From Virgibacillus sp. NKC19-3 (lineage in GTDB: Bacteria; Bacillota; Bacilli; Bacillales; Amphibacillaceae), in assembly GCF_019837165.1 (NCBI RefSeq), contig NZ_JAGYHC010000001.1:1426001-1490000 (forward strand): a stretch of DNA of 64,000 bases. The letters are read 5' to 3'. The notes beneath the pieces were generated by a model, which was not told the DNA's origin, made no database searches, and saw nothing but the letters and a program-made list of their open reading frames with translations. The stretch's first letter is position 1. The number at the start of each line of letters is the position of its first letter. Shown here piece after piece: positions 35,754-45,877 of the stretch. Both the position numbers and the translations under genes were made by a program.

Positions 35754-38527
35754 TTACTGCCATTTTTCAATCAAATGGTTCGCCTCTCTATCCAAATCAC
35801 TGTACGCTTTCTCGGAAACAGATTCGTTCTCAAGCATTTGATTGATTAGTTGTTTAAAGCTGGACATATGTTTAACAACTTTCATACCTTGCTCTTTATT
35901 CTCATAGTGGCCTACAGATGTTAAGTGAGTTGTTAATAAATGAACATCATCTTCATTGTTAAATTCACCATCATCCGCTAAACGTTCGACGGTTGCTTTT
36001 ATTTTAGATGCACTAATTTCTTCAATATTTTCATCGGCACCATAACTTAAGAGATTGGTGAAGATGCGATAGCCACCAGGTACTTGATTATCGATTTGAC
36101 GATAGAACACTAAACTGGAATAAAGATAGGTTCCTTCTCCATAATTTGTCATCAATATACCACCATCAAAAGGATCTTCTCCTGGGTCCGCCATGCTTAC
36201 AAACGTTTCATATCGATCATCCCAGTTCATAGGGAAGTACAGTCCTCTTTCTTGTACCCAGCCATCCCAGTCGTTGTCTGATATTTTGTTTGGAAAGTTA
36301 AATAGTTTATGATCTGGCTGTGTCATGGTGACTGGTGCATTTTCATCTGTAACCCTCCATTCAATAGACGGGCTACCTAATTCTAATGAGTAGGGTGGAG
36401 TTTCATTTGCATTCCAATTATCCCCCGGTTTATGGTATTGGACAACTACATGACCACCATTTTCAGCATACTCAAGTAAACGCTGATTGTTTTCTATTAA
36501 ATCTGGCCGTGATAAGTTTGCTCTAATACCTGTTACAATCGTATCGTATTGACTCAAGTCACCTGATTGTAAATCTGCTTCACTTAATTTCGTTACATCA
36601 ATTCCAACATCTAGTAGATAATCGGCTACCTCATCGAAACCACTTTCAATATAACCGACCTTAAGATTATCCGGTTTTAATAACTCAAATGCTACTGTAT
36701 TTACAGTAGATGGATATTGATAATAGGAGTCGTTTATATGATCGTATTCTATTTCTTGAACAGTAGTATCATAAGTTTCTCCATCCGATTCAGCAATCAC
36801 ATCAAAAGAAAAGTCTCCTTCTTCTATATCAGATGGGGACTTACATTGAAAGTTACTTCTTGCTCCTCTAGACGTTCAGTTAATGTTACTTGCTCCTGTT
36901 CAGTTTCCGTTGTCCAACCTTCAGGCAAGTTTAATGATACCTCTACATCTTTTTCTCCGTTAAAATAATTTTTTACATTAGCAGAAATAGGAATCTCTTC
37001 TTGTAGATCTGCTGTATTTATCGTTAATTTATCTGGATTAGCCTCTACACTAAGATCAGGTAAGACTGCAATCGTATCATCGAGTTCAAACGTTTTTGTA
37101 GTATTTGTTCCGCTTTCTTCAAACGAAACTTGAGCTTGTAAAACTGAATCGTCATAAGGTTCATAGTATGCCTCATCTTCAGGAACTGTGACGTTGAAAA
37201 CAAATGTTTCAGATTGATCCGGATCTAGATCATTAAGATTTTGGCTTTCTTCGTGTTCCCAGTCTTCAGGTGTAATCAAAGATGCCTCGATGTGATTTCT
37301 TTTTTCATTTCCATTATTAGTGATTTCCATGGTTACTTGTGTTTCCTCACCCTGCGTTAAAATCCCAGAATCGGCTGTCGTTTCAACATGAAGATTGGAT
37401 GAGATAAAGCTCACTTCTTGTAATTGTTCACTTTTTAGTTCGAGTTTATGGATCAAATCGTTTTTAACATCCTTATTCATGTCCGTATTTCTAGTCATTT
37501 CCAATGCCTCTTGAACATCTTTTAAAGCGTCTTGGCTAGGAGGCAAAATGTCATCTCTATTTGGATAAAGATCAATAATAGTATCCAGCTTCTGCTGCAG
37601 TGCTTCTAATTGGTTACTTAACTCGCTTGTAGGAACTAGTTGCGCCCATTCATTCAAGTTATAGGGGATATTTGAAAATAAATCATCATTTTCGTTGTCT
37701 ACTGATGATTGAATCAGTTCCAAGTGAGTTTGCCTAGGCTCCGCTGGTATGTCGTTTCCCATTCCCTGACTTTTATGCAAATACCTGGATTCCTCTCCAA
37801 GTTGAGGATAAGTCATTCCATAAATAGGGTCATAATCACCTATTTCAATGGAGGTTGTAGCAGTTTCTTCAGATTCAGCAGGCAAATATAATTTCTTTAT
37901 TTGCCAAACGTCCAATCCTTCTTCAAGGTGCTCAGGATAAACAGATGGATCTGCTGCATCCTCAAATGCTCGTTCACTCAAGATTGTTAGTGTTCTATGA
38001 TGACCGTGTTGACTTTCCACATTGCGGAAAGATGGCATAACAATATCTGGTTTATAGGTGCGAATGAAGCGAATGAAGCGTTCGTAAGTCAATTCTTCTC
38101 CCCATTCTTCCAATGTTTCCTCTGGTGACTTGGAAAAGCCAAAATCGTAAATGGGATCAGAAGTGGTTTCGCTCAAATGATATGCTGTTACCCCATTGAT
38201 TTTTGCTGCTTCAATCATCTCATTTGATCGTATAATACCCAGTCCGTTTCCTAATTCATTTCCAATCTCATTCTGTCCACCTTCTCCACGATTTGCTATA
38301 AGACTAGAAGTTTGCACCCCCAATCCACGTGATAGATATGCAAGGAAATCACTCCGTTCATCATCTGGATGTGCTCCAGTATTTAGAAAACTCACAGTTG
38401 TACTAAGCGGTTTAACTGCATTCCATAAATCTACATCTGAATCATTTTCATTTGCTACTGAACTCTGCAATGGCAGAAGAGACAGAATCAACACCAGTGA
38501 AAAAAATAAAGAGAAAATCTTTTTCAT
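35754..38527 (-). pseudogene. Secreted PIG-L (LmbE) family deacetylase with NEW3-like, GATase-like and FIMAH-like domains, frameshifted
   Basis: Signal peptide (cleavage near SSVA/NE), then the PIG-L zinc site GAHPDDERSD and GHHRT, a helical linker, NEW3-like beta domains (VTMEITNNGNEKRNHIEASL), a glutamine-amidotransferase-like region (YAENGGHVVVQYHKPGDNW) and a C-terminal FIMAH-like domain. The first frame (38527-36824) stops after VTFNVSPHLI. The adjacent frame carries on with SDIEEGDFSFDVIAESDGE and runs to 35754. One lost base near 36848 explains this. Joined, the protein would be about 920 residues, normal for such Bacillaceae deacetylases. The truncated first part keeps the whole catalytic domain and may still be secreted and active. 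Upstream lies the ROK-type operator. Confidence 0.85.
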
Positions 38528-38545
38528 ACATTGAAACCCCTTTCA

Positions 38546-38575
38546 TTATTTTTGAACAAAGTAATATTTAATCAT
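38546..38575 (-). CDS. Possible 9-residue leader peptide upstream of the PIG-L gene
   Basis: ATG at 38575-38573 follows a near-ideal AGGAGGTG ribosome binding site and encodes MIKYYFVQK before TAA at 38548-38546. The PIG-L gene itself has its own AAAGGGG site. Such a strong site before so short a frame suggests a leader or a decayed coding start; function unknown. Confidence 0.35.
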   Translation of the reverse strand: MIKYYFVQK

Positions 38576-38599
38576 TTACACCTCCTTTTCTTGATTAGC

Positions 38600-38624
38600 T
38601 TAGTTAGTAAAGGTTACTTACTAA
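38600..38624 (-). promoter_or_regulatory. ROK-type operator upstream of the PIG-L gene
   Basis: TTAGTTAGT-N7-ACTTACTAA, the same 9+7+9 architecture and half-site as 26689-26713. It sits between a probable -10 region (TATTATAA-like sequence near 38640) and the leader's ribosome binding site, a position suited to repression. It ties this gene to the ROK repressor encoded at 26.8 kb. Confidence 0.75.
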
Positions 38625-39053
38625 CCATTCAAAAATTACTTTATAATAGAATAATATCATTTTTTAGTGAAAATAGTAAATATTAAAAAATAACTATTTT
38701 AAAAATTTAATAGTGATAAAGTGATGGTCTAATAGAACTACCCTAAAAGCAGGAACAGAATCATTTATTGATGGTGCGGAATCTTTGTTGTCTTCATCCC
38801 ACTAGAAAGCTAGACTGTGAGGCAAAATTAACTCCTTTATTTCTGAATGTTGTATATCGGTAAAATAGATTATTTATAAAGTTCTATATAAAGTTAAAAT
38901 TAAAATGTTTATGCTGAATTTTTTGAAAAGAACTATTGACAAAATATTTTTCCACATTAAAGTGGAAGAAAGTCCCGAATGTCGACATTACAATGGTCGT
39001 AGGTTAAGTTAATAAAGGTAATTGGAAAAAGGAAAATTTAAGGGCGAATAAAA

Positions 39054-39440
39054 GTGAACATACCAAAAGCGACTACTTTCGATTATTATGGAACTATCAT
39101 TGATTGGAATGGGTAAATTTAAAAAAATTTAACATCCTGGAAGGGTATGGTGCAAACAATGCAGATGTTGTTGCACCTCACAAGCACTAGGAAAATATCC
39201 AATTTGAATACTTTCAAAATCAGTACCGTCCTTATAAAGAAGTTCTTAAAAACACAATGGCGATGGCATTTCGGGACTATGGCTATCCTTTTAGTCCAGA
39301 AGATTGTTTGCCTTTTCTGAATCCATGGGAAAATGGGGAACCTATTCCTGATTCCATAGAAACTTTGTTAGAATTAAAGAAAATGACGAAAATAGCGCTA
39401 ATTTATCCGCAATTCTAGTGATCTAATATCATTATTCTAA
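39054..39440 (+). pseudogene. Haloacid-dehalogenase (HAD) hydrolase remnant
   Basis: Starts KATTFDYYGTIIDWNG, the HAD nucleophile motif, then stops (TAA). The reading resumes in a shifted frame as LEGYGANNADVVAPHKH, a TAG, then ENIQFEYFQNQYRPYKEVL through DSIETLLELKKMTKIALI, and a further shift gives NSSDLISLF. At least three lesions make it non-functional. It matches the beginning and middle of type II haloacid dehalogenase-like proteins. The intervals before it (38.63-39.05 kb) and after it up to the GH101 promoter hold no other gene. Confidence 0.8.
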
Positions 39441-39481
39441 TTTACAAAATAATAGAATAATGAAGCAATAATCATAAAATA

Positions 39482-39514
39482 TAAAACAACATCCATATTG
39501 TGGAAGCGCTTAAA
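39482..39514 (+). promoter_or_regulatory. Candidate LacI/CcpA-type operator upstream of the GH101 gene
   Basis: TGGAAGCGCTTAAA (39501-39514) resembles cre. The stretch from AAACAACATC through ATATTGTGGAAGCGCTT closely matches the region at 46901-46933 before the galacto-N-biose transporter operon. Shared flanks beyond the cre core suggest a common specific regulator or promoter as well as CcpA. An additional perfect inverted repeat ATTATTCTA/TAGAATAAT lies at 39431-39461. Confidence 0.6.
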
Positions 39515-39660
39515 TTAAAGTATATTTAACATGTGGTTTAGTAAAGGGCTCTGCAGGGTTATATTGATATCTATTACAAGTTGTGGGAGAGGAGTGAACA
39601 TAATAAGAAGTAAATTGATTGCGGGGCATTTTGCTGTTTAATTAAAGGAGGTAAAAATTA

Positions 39661-42600
39661 GTGTCAAATAATATGACAAAAAAAGCCTTTGCCCTATTAG
39701 TTGCTTTCATGTTGCTGCTATCACCAGTGATAAGTGGTTTTTTATCTTCAGTACATGCAGAAGCAGATGCAGGCACTGGGAATTTGAATACTGTGAACGA
39801 TACTGAAATGGATTCCAATGAGCATAATTCCGAAGAAGGAGTAGAAGTAAACAACTATGAAAATGTAAGGGAACAATCGATTAAAGAAGATAGTGTAGTA
39901 GAAGAAGGAGACTTTGACGTCATCGAAGGCGATGGGGAGTTAAAATATAATGATGATGGTTCTGTTACTTTTGGTACTACATCGTCAGGGAAGAATAAAA
40001 TTGTCTACAATGAGGCAGACGAAATGGAAAACGGAATTTTTGAAGCGGATATAAAATCAGATCAAGATTTGAATAGATTTGGTTTTATTTATCGGGTTCA
40101 GGATGCTTCCGAATATAAGTATGTCGGAACAGGCGATCAAAACAATCAGTATTTTAGCGAAATATTTGGTGATGCAAATGAATGGACCTCCATGACGAAT
40201 GGTGTTCCATTGGAGGCGGATAATACGTATCGTTTGCGTGTCAGATTTATCGATGATGTGGCAACGTTGTATATCGATGGTGAAAGAATCGGATCCTGGT
40301 CACAAGATGGGGTTGAAGATGCAGGCTTATTCGGATTCGAGAAAAGCCGTGGTGCATCGAATATCACTATATCCAATGTAAGCATGGAAGAATATGTTGC
40401 ACTGGAACCGCCTGAAACAGATCCGGAAGAACAAGTTCTAAGTTCTGATTATATGGATGTAACGATAGACGAAACATTCCCCCGTGTCATCGATTATAAC
40501 GTAGATGATAAGTTGATGACCGGCCAAGAAACACCTGTATATGGATTAAAAATCAATGACATGTTTTATTATCCGGAAATTAGTTTCGAAAAGGTAAGTG
40601 ATAATGAAGCAGCATACACGATGACTGTTGAGGACAGCTTCGATGACCTTGATGTTCAATTTACTTTATCATTAAAAGTAGAGGATAATCATGTAATTTA
40701 CAGCTTTGAAGATATTTCGAATCACGGTGAAGCGACAATTGAAAAAATTGAGTTTGCAGATATGAATCTAATTTCGGTAGATTCAAGTCAAGCGGAAGCA
40801 CATGCAAAATTAACGAATATTAGCAGTGATGTTACCGTGCCTGGTGACACGGATGTTGAGGTTAATGATTCCATGGATGAAATAGGGACATCTTCTGGTC
40901 ATTATACGGCATTTTTAACGACAGGTGAATTAAGTGCAGGAGTATGGTCCAGTTCTGAAGTGGATGGATACAATAACCTGCTTGCGAATCGTTATGAAGC
41001 AGAAAATGGTGATAAGGCAATGGGTATTAGCTCTAATTCGCTTTTTTACCATAGGGACTTTATGCCGGAACCATCATCAAATAAACCTACCATCAAGATT
41101 GCCATTGCAGAAGATTTAAATGATGATGATAAAGTAGACTGGCAAGATGGCGCTATTGCGTACCGAGATATTATGCAAGATATTCAAGGCTGGAAAGATG
41201 TAAATAATAATGTTGGTACACGTATTGCCATGAATTTTGGATCGCAGGCACAGCAGCCATTTCTAAAGACTTTGGATAATGTGAAGAAAACTGCTCTTGC
41301 AACTGACGGCTTGCGACAGCCTGTTTTATTAAAAGGATATGGAAATGAAGGACATGACAGTGCTCACCCTGATTACGGTGATGTTGGTGAACGCATGGGT
41401 GGAAAAGAAGATTTAAATACACTGATTGAAGAAGGACATTCGTATAATGCTGAAATCGGTGTTCATATTAACGCACAAGAGACTTACCCAGAAGCAAAGG
41501 CATTTAGTGAAGATCTAATTGAAGGTCCAAATTCTCAAGGCTGGGGTTGGATAGATCAGGCTTATGTGATTGACAAATTATATGATTTATACTCTGGAAA
41601 GCGTGCGGAACGACTTGCTGAACTAGAAGAAGCTGCACCTGATCTTGATTTTGTGTATTTAGATGTATGGCATCAGGATCAGTGGGAATCCAATAGAATT
41701 ACGGAACAATTAAATGGTATGGATTTAAGGTTGACAACAGAGTTTGGTACCGCCATGCCAAATAGCGCGACGTGGCAACACTGGGCTACCGATAAAAATT
41801 ACGGTGGAGCGGAAAACAAGGGAATGAATTCAGAAGTGCTGCGTTTTATTGGTAATCATCAGAAAGATTCATGGGTATTGAATTGGCCAGAAGCCGGCGG
41901 AACAGCTGACCATCCATTACTTGGCGGATTTGAATTGGCCGGTTTTGAAGGATGGCAATCTGATAAAAACTTTGACAACTTTATTCATATGACGTTTGAT
42001 ACGAATGTACCGACTAAGTTTTTACAGAAATATTATATTACAAATTGGGAAACAACAGATGGAGATCCAACAGAAACGAACCTAGAACAGGAAATTAAAC
42101 TTGAGGATCCAAGTAATGGGGATGTTGTCGCTGTTACAAGAAAAGATGATTCTAGAGAGCGCGTCATTACTTTAAACGACAATGTTGTTCTTGATGAACA
42201 AAAATATCTAATCCCTTGGGTGGAACAAGATTTTGAAACTCCTACACCTGATTCCGAGAAACTATATCACTGGAACCTGGAAGGTGGGGAATCAACGTGG
42301 ACGCTGCCTGATGAGTATGAAGGTATTTCAAGTGTAAACGTGTACAAGCTGACAGACCAAGGCAGAACAGATAAGCAAGAAGTGGAAGTGGTTGATAATC
42401 AAGTCACCCTAACCGCTGAAGCAGCAACACCATATATTATTGTTGCCGGTGATGATGACAGTGTTCGAGTTGACGAATGGAGCACCGACGCCCATATCCA
42501 TGATTCGGGGTTTAATTCGGCTACGATCGATGATGATTATACAACAGTAGATGGGGACTCAGAATCTGTGGACGTTATAAGAACAGATCAAACAGACAGT

Positions 42601-43809
42601 GCTAGTCAATTGAGCAGTGGTGATTATTACTTGAATTTTGATAGCCCGGAAAAGGATTCAACAATTTCACGAACGTTAACCGATTTAGAACCAAACGAAG
42701 ATTATGTTGCAGAGGTCTATGTAGAAAACAATAGTGATGAAAAGGCAACAATTGAAGTTCTCGGCGGGGTAGAAGATGCAACTAATTTCACGTTGCGCAG
42801 TTTACAGAAAAACTATGTTAAAGCAGATTCGCATGCCGCAAATAATGGATATGACAGCAAAATGCAGCGAATGCAAGTTAGCTTTACCGCAGCGGATGAT
42901 ACAGCGACTATTAAGCTCGGTCGCGAAGCTGGGGAAGGACAAACGAAATTTGATGATATCCGGATTATTCAAAAGACATTGACAAATGATGAATCCGAAG
43001 ATGCATTTACACAAGACTTCGAATCTGTCGTACAGGGTATTTATCCGTTTGTCATTGGTAATACAGAGGGTGTAGAAGATAATCGCATCCATCTGTCCGA
43101 GCATAATGATCCATATACACAAAAAGGCTGGGCAGACAACCTAGTGGATGATGTTATCGACGGAGATTGGTCCCTTAAAATTAATACCGGAAATAGTGGT
43201 CTGACCTACCGCACCATTCCACAACATTTCCATTTTGAACCTGGAGCAACATATAAAGTCAATTTTGATTATCAAACAACAGCCGATTCTTATCGTTTTA
43301 TTGCCGGAGATGAAGCCATTGATGTTAGTGATATCGATGAGGCTGAGGGACTTAGCATGAACGAACAGCTTGCTTCAGCAAAAGATACTGAAACAGCAGA
43401 ATTCACCGTGACAGGATCTGAAAATGGCCAAACGTATATAGGTATTTTCAATGATGGAACGACTGTCGATATGCATACAAAAGAAGGTGCGTTCATGCTG
43501 GATAATCTCCGAATTGAAAAAATAGAAGACGCACAGCCACCAGTGTCAACTATATCTGATTTGAAAAACTTCGTTGAACAATTCGAGGAATCTGGAGATT
43601 TTTCAAGCGATGAAGCTGTACGTGCTTTGAAACTTCATATAACAGCATTGGAACAATATGAAGAGACAGGTCAAAATGAGAAAGTTGTTAAACATTTGCA
43701 TGGGTTTAAAGATTTACTTGATCATTATAGTGCAGAAGAACAAATTTCTGAAGAAGCCTATGAAACTCTCATTGACGGGACAGATACGTTGATTCATGAA
43801 CTAGAGTAA
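39661..43809 (+). CDS. Secreted GH101 endo-alpha-N-acetylgalactosaminidase with C-terminal FIMAH-like domain
   Basis: 1382 residues. Releases the core-1 disaccharide Gal-beta-1,3-GalNAc from Ser/Thr of mucin-type glycoproteins. Signal peptide ends near VHA/EA. A laminin-G/concanavalin-like domain (about 80-245) precedes the GH101 region. Family motifs are DKVDWQDGAIAYRDIM, RIAMNFGSQAQQPFL, LLKGYGNEGHDSAHPDYGD, VHINAQETYPEA, and QHWATDKNYGG with FIGNHQKDSW. The predicted nucleophile is Asp668 in VYLDVW and the acid/base is Glu694 in LTTEFG, by position relative to characterised enzymes. Galactose-binding-like modules (about 930-1300) and the FIMAH-like domain (1300-1382) follow. Start is GTG 39661 after AAAGGAGG. 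Upstream operator matches the transporter operon. Confidence 0.93.
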   Translation: MSNNMTKKAFALLVAFMLLLSPVISGFLSSVHAEADAGTGNLNTVNDTEMDSNEHNSEEGVEVNNYENVREQSIKEDSVVEEGDFDVIEGDGELKYNDDGSVTFGTTSSGKNKIVYNEADEMENGIFEADIKSDQDLNRFGFIYRVQDASEYKYVGTGDQNNQYFSEIFGDANEWTSMTNGVPLEADNTYRLRVRFIDDVATLYIDGERIGSWSQDGVEDAGLFGFEKSRGASNITISNVSMEEYVALEPPETDPEEQVLSSDYMDVTIDETFPRVIDYNVDDKLMTGQETPVYGLKINDMFYYPEISFEKVSDNEAAYTMTVEDSFDDLDVQFTLSLKVEDNHVIYSFEDISNHGEATIEKIEFADMNLISVDSSQAEAHAKLTNISSDVTVPGDTDVEVNDSMDEIGTSSGHYTAFLTTGELSAGVWSSSEVDGYNNLLANRYEAENGDKAMGISSNSLFYHRDFMPEPSSNKPTIKIAIAEDLNDDDKVDWQDGAIAYRDIMQDIQGWKDVNNNVGTRIAMNFGSQAQQPFLKTLDNVKKTALATDGLRQPVLLKGYGNEGHDSAHPDYGDVGERMGGKEDLNTLIEEGHSYNAEIGVHINAQETYPEAKAFSEDLIEGPNSQGWGWIDQAYVIDKLYDLYSGKRAERLAELEEAAPDLDFVYLDVWHQDQWESNRITEQLNGMDLRLTTEFGTAMPNSATWQHWATDKNYGGAENKGMNSEVLRFIGNHQKDSWVLNWPEAGGTADHPLLGGFELAGFEGWQSDKNFDNFIHMTFDTNVPTKFLQKYYITNWETTDGDPTETNLEQEIKLEDPSNGDVVAVTRKDDSRERVITLNDNVVLDEQKYLIPWVEQDFETPTPDSEKLYHWNLEGGESTWTLPDEYEGISSVNVYKLTDQGRTDKQEVEVVDNQVTLTAEAATPYIIVAGDDDSVRVDEWSTDAHIHDSGFNSATIDDDYTTVDGDSESVDVIRTDQTDSASQLSSGDYYLNFDSPEKDSTISRTLTDLEPNEDYVAEVYVENNSDEKATIEVLGGVEDATNFTLRSLQKNYVKADSHAANNGYDSKMQRMQVSFTAADDTATIKLGREAGEGQTKFDDIRIIQKTLTNDESEDAFTQDFESVVQGIYPFVIGNTEGVEDNRIHLSEHNDPYTQKGWADNLVDDVIDGDWSLKINTGNSGLTYRTIPQHFHFEPGATYKVNFDYQTTADSYRFIAGDEAIDVSDIDEAEGLSMNEQLASAKDTETAEFTVTGSENGQTYIGIFNDGTTVDMHTKEGAFMLDNLRIEKIEDAQPPVSTISDLKNFVEQFEESGDFSSDEAVRALKLHITALEQYEETGQNEKVVKHLHGFKDLLDHYSAEEQISEEAYETLIDGTDTLIHELE

Positions 43810-43837
43810 AACGTACTATAAAGAAGAAAAGTAAATT

Positions 43838-44082
43838 AAAAAAGCCTATGAAATGCTTATCGATGGCACAGGTATGTTGACGGAGCTGGATGATTTAGTT
43901 ATATTTCAAAATCCAAAGACACTCTTAAATGCCGAAAGCAAGAAGATGTCAGTAAAATGGTGAAGCATATGAACGGGTTCAAAGAAATTCTCGATTACCA
44001 AAAAGAAAATGAACTTATTTCCGCTGCAGCGTATGGCGCACTATATGATGTGACAGAGACCCTTATTGAGAAGTGGGAATAG
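43838..44082 (+). pseudogene. Two decayed FIMAH-like domain fragments
   Basis: Immediately after the GH101 stop, one frame reads KKAYEMLIDGTGMLTELD, matching the last helix of the GH101 C-terminal domain. About 60 bases on, another frame reads VSKMVKHMNGFKEILDYQ and ends LIEKWE followed by TAG at 44080-44082. They represent the ends of at least two further copies of the domain, with no catalytic parts left. They look like the tail of a duplicated or deleted secreted-enzyme gene. Confidence 0.8.
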
Positions 44083-44088
44083 ACTAGC

Positions 44089-44131
44089 GGGACAGGAACC
44101 AGGTTTTGGACCACGGGTATCTGTCCCTTTG
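44089..44131 (+). terminator. Rho-independent terminator
   Basis: GGGACAG (44089-44095) pairs with CTGTCCC (44121-44127), followed by TTT. It probably served the decayed gene and now ends the GH101 transcript. The following 260 bases up to the oxidoreductase gene show no gene. Confidence 0.75.
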
Positions 44132-44391
44132 GTCTATTCAATTTTTTTACGTGTAAATTAATAGAGAGACATTATATGAAAAACATATGGGATATTTTTA
44201 GACAGATGTTCCTGAGACAAGTAATCAATACATGCCAGATTGGTTCTGTTGGACTTTTAAAGGTAAAATTATGGAAATATAAGGATGGGTAGAGCGATTA
44301 AGTGCTTGATATACAAAGACTTTTTGTTATGATTAAGCTACTGTACCAAATTTACATAAACGGATGTATTATCATGGGAAGGGAGATAACA

Positions 44392-45660
44392 ATGCAACCA
44401 AAAACAGCCATTATCATAGGAGCCGGAGACCGTGGTGCAAGAGGATATGGGCCTTATGCTTTAGATCATCCGAATGAGTTAAAAATAGTTGCAGTCGCTG
44501 AACCTAATAACTACAGGAGAAATAAAGTGTGTGAATCGCATTTTATCTCACAAGAAAACGCCTATATATCGTGGGATAGTTTATTAGATGAGAAAAAAAT
44601 AGCTGATATAGCAATTATTTGTACGATGGATCAAGAACATTTTGAGCCAACTATGAAGGCATTAGAATTAGGATATCATGTACTACTGGAGAAGCCAATG
44701 TCTTCGGATCCGTTAGAGTGTATAGAAATGGAACGGACTGCTAAACAATATGATCGGCAGCTTAGGATTTGTCACGTACTCCGGTACACTGAATTTTGGT
44801 CAAAAATAAAGGAAATCGTTGATAAAGGAACCATTGGAGATGTTGCTTCTGTACAATTGAATGAAAATGTAGAGATCATGCATATGTCACATAGTTTTGT
44901 CAGAGGTAATTGGAAAAATAAAGAGACGTCTAGCCCAATGATCTTGCAAAAATCATGTCACGATATGGACATAATCAGTTACATTGTGGATAAAAAATGT
45001 GAGCGTGTCAGTTCCTATGGCTCCCTTATGCACTTTAAAGAAGAAAATGCTCCTAAGGGTGCACCTGAGAGGTGTTTAGATGGATGTCCAGCTGAGTTGA
45101 AATGTCCTTTTCACGCAGGTCGTTATTACTTAGGTGAAGGGAGGTCATGGGCTAGAAAATTTACGGAAGATGATTCTAACGAAGGAATTATTAAAGCATT
45201 ACATCAAACGGATTATGGGAAATGTGTTTATCAATCTAATAATAACGTGGTTGATCATCAAGTTGTTAATATGGAATTTGAAAATGGCGCTACAGCAACT
45301 TTTAGTATGTCAGGTTTTACTCGGGAACAAACAAGAATCGTTCAAATCATGGGGACGAAAGGTGAAATAAGAGGAAATATGGCGGAAAACAGTATTTCCA
45401 TTTTTGATTTTCTTACAAGGCATGAAACTGTTATAAACTTTGCTAACCCTGTTGGTGGTCATGGCGGAGGTGACATGGAGATTGTTCGCTCTTTCCTGCT
45501 GGATATTGATAATGAGCAGTATGAAAGCAAATCATCTGCTTCATCCTCCTTAAGTAGTCATCTAATGGCGTTTGCAGCAGAGGAATCGCGACTTACCAGA
45601 GGTCAGTCTATTAATCTTGATGAGTATCGTCGGAGTTATATGAAGGAATCTATTAAGTAG
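44392..45660 (+). CDS. Gfo/Idh/MocA family oxidoreductase with a cysteine cluster
   Basis: 422 residues, no signal peptide. The Rossmann motif IIIGAGDRGARGYGPYA is followed by the EKP motif LLEKPMSSDPLE and HDMDIISYIVDKK. A cysteine-rich segment RCLDGCPAELKCPFHAGRYYL distinguishes the subgroup and may bind metal. I start at ATG 44392 after GGGAGAT; the upstream ATG at 44302 adds 30 residues without conservation. Lying between the GH101 gene and the galacto-N-biose transporter operon, it may act on a released HexNAc or glycoside, but the reaction is unknown. Confidence 0.85.
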   Translation: MQPKTAIIIGAGDRGARGYGPYALDHPNELKIVAVAEPNNYRRNKVCESHFISQENAYISWDSLLDEKKIADIAIICTMDQEHFEPTMKALELGYHVLLEKPMSSDPLECIEMERTAKQYDRQLRICHVLRYTEFWSKIKEIVDKGTIGDVASVQLNENVEIMHMSHSFVRGNWKNKETSSPMILQKSCHDMDIISYIVDKKCERVSSYGSLMHFKEENAPKGAPERCLDGCPAELKCPFHAGRYYLGEGRSWARKFTEDDSNEGIIKALHQTDYGKCVYQSNNNVVDHQVVNMEFENGATATFSMSGFTREQTRIVQIMGTKGEIRGNMAENSISIFDFLTRHETVINFANPVGGHGGGDMEIVRSFLLDIDNEQYESKSSASSSLSSHLMAFAAEESRLTRGQSINLDEYRRSYMKESIK

Positions 45661-45712
45661 AGCTAACACTAGTAGTTTCTGATCTAAATTACAAGGAAGA
45701 AACTTGGAGATT

Positions 45713-45843
45713 GTGTCCACAATGTATGATATAGCAAAAAAGTAAATGTTTCGTCTGCAACGGCTTCTAAAGTCTTTAACTAAGACAAAACTTTATCCGT
45801 TGCAGATATGGCAAAAGAAAAAATAGTTGGGATGTTGCTATAA
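45713..45843 (+). pseudogene. LacI-family regulator remnant (DNA-binding part)
   Basis: The frame starting VSTMYDIAKK shifts and continues VNVSSATASKVFN, stop, DKTLSVADMAKEKIVGMLL, stop. This is the N-terminal helix-turn-helix and hinge start of a LacI regulator; everything downstream is gone. LacI proteins bind palindromes centred on CG like those at 39501 and 46920, so this may be the ruined local regulator of the GH101 and transporter genes. Confidence 0.75.
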
Positions 45844-45877
45844 TTCGATTAGCAAAAATTTACACAATAATGACGCT

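Noticed and set aside
42802-43122. Minus-strand frame opposite GH101
   Set aside because: No family match; embedded in a well-supported gene.
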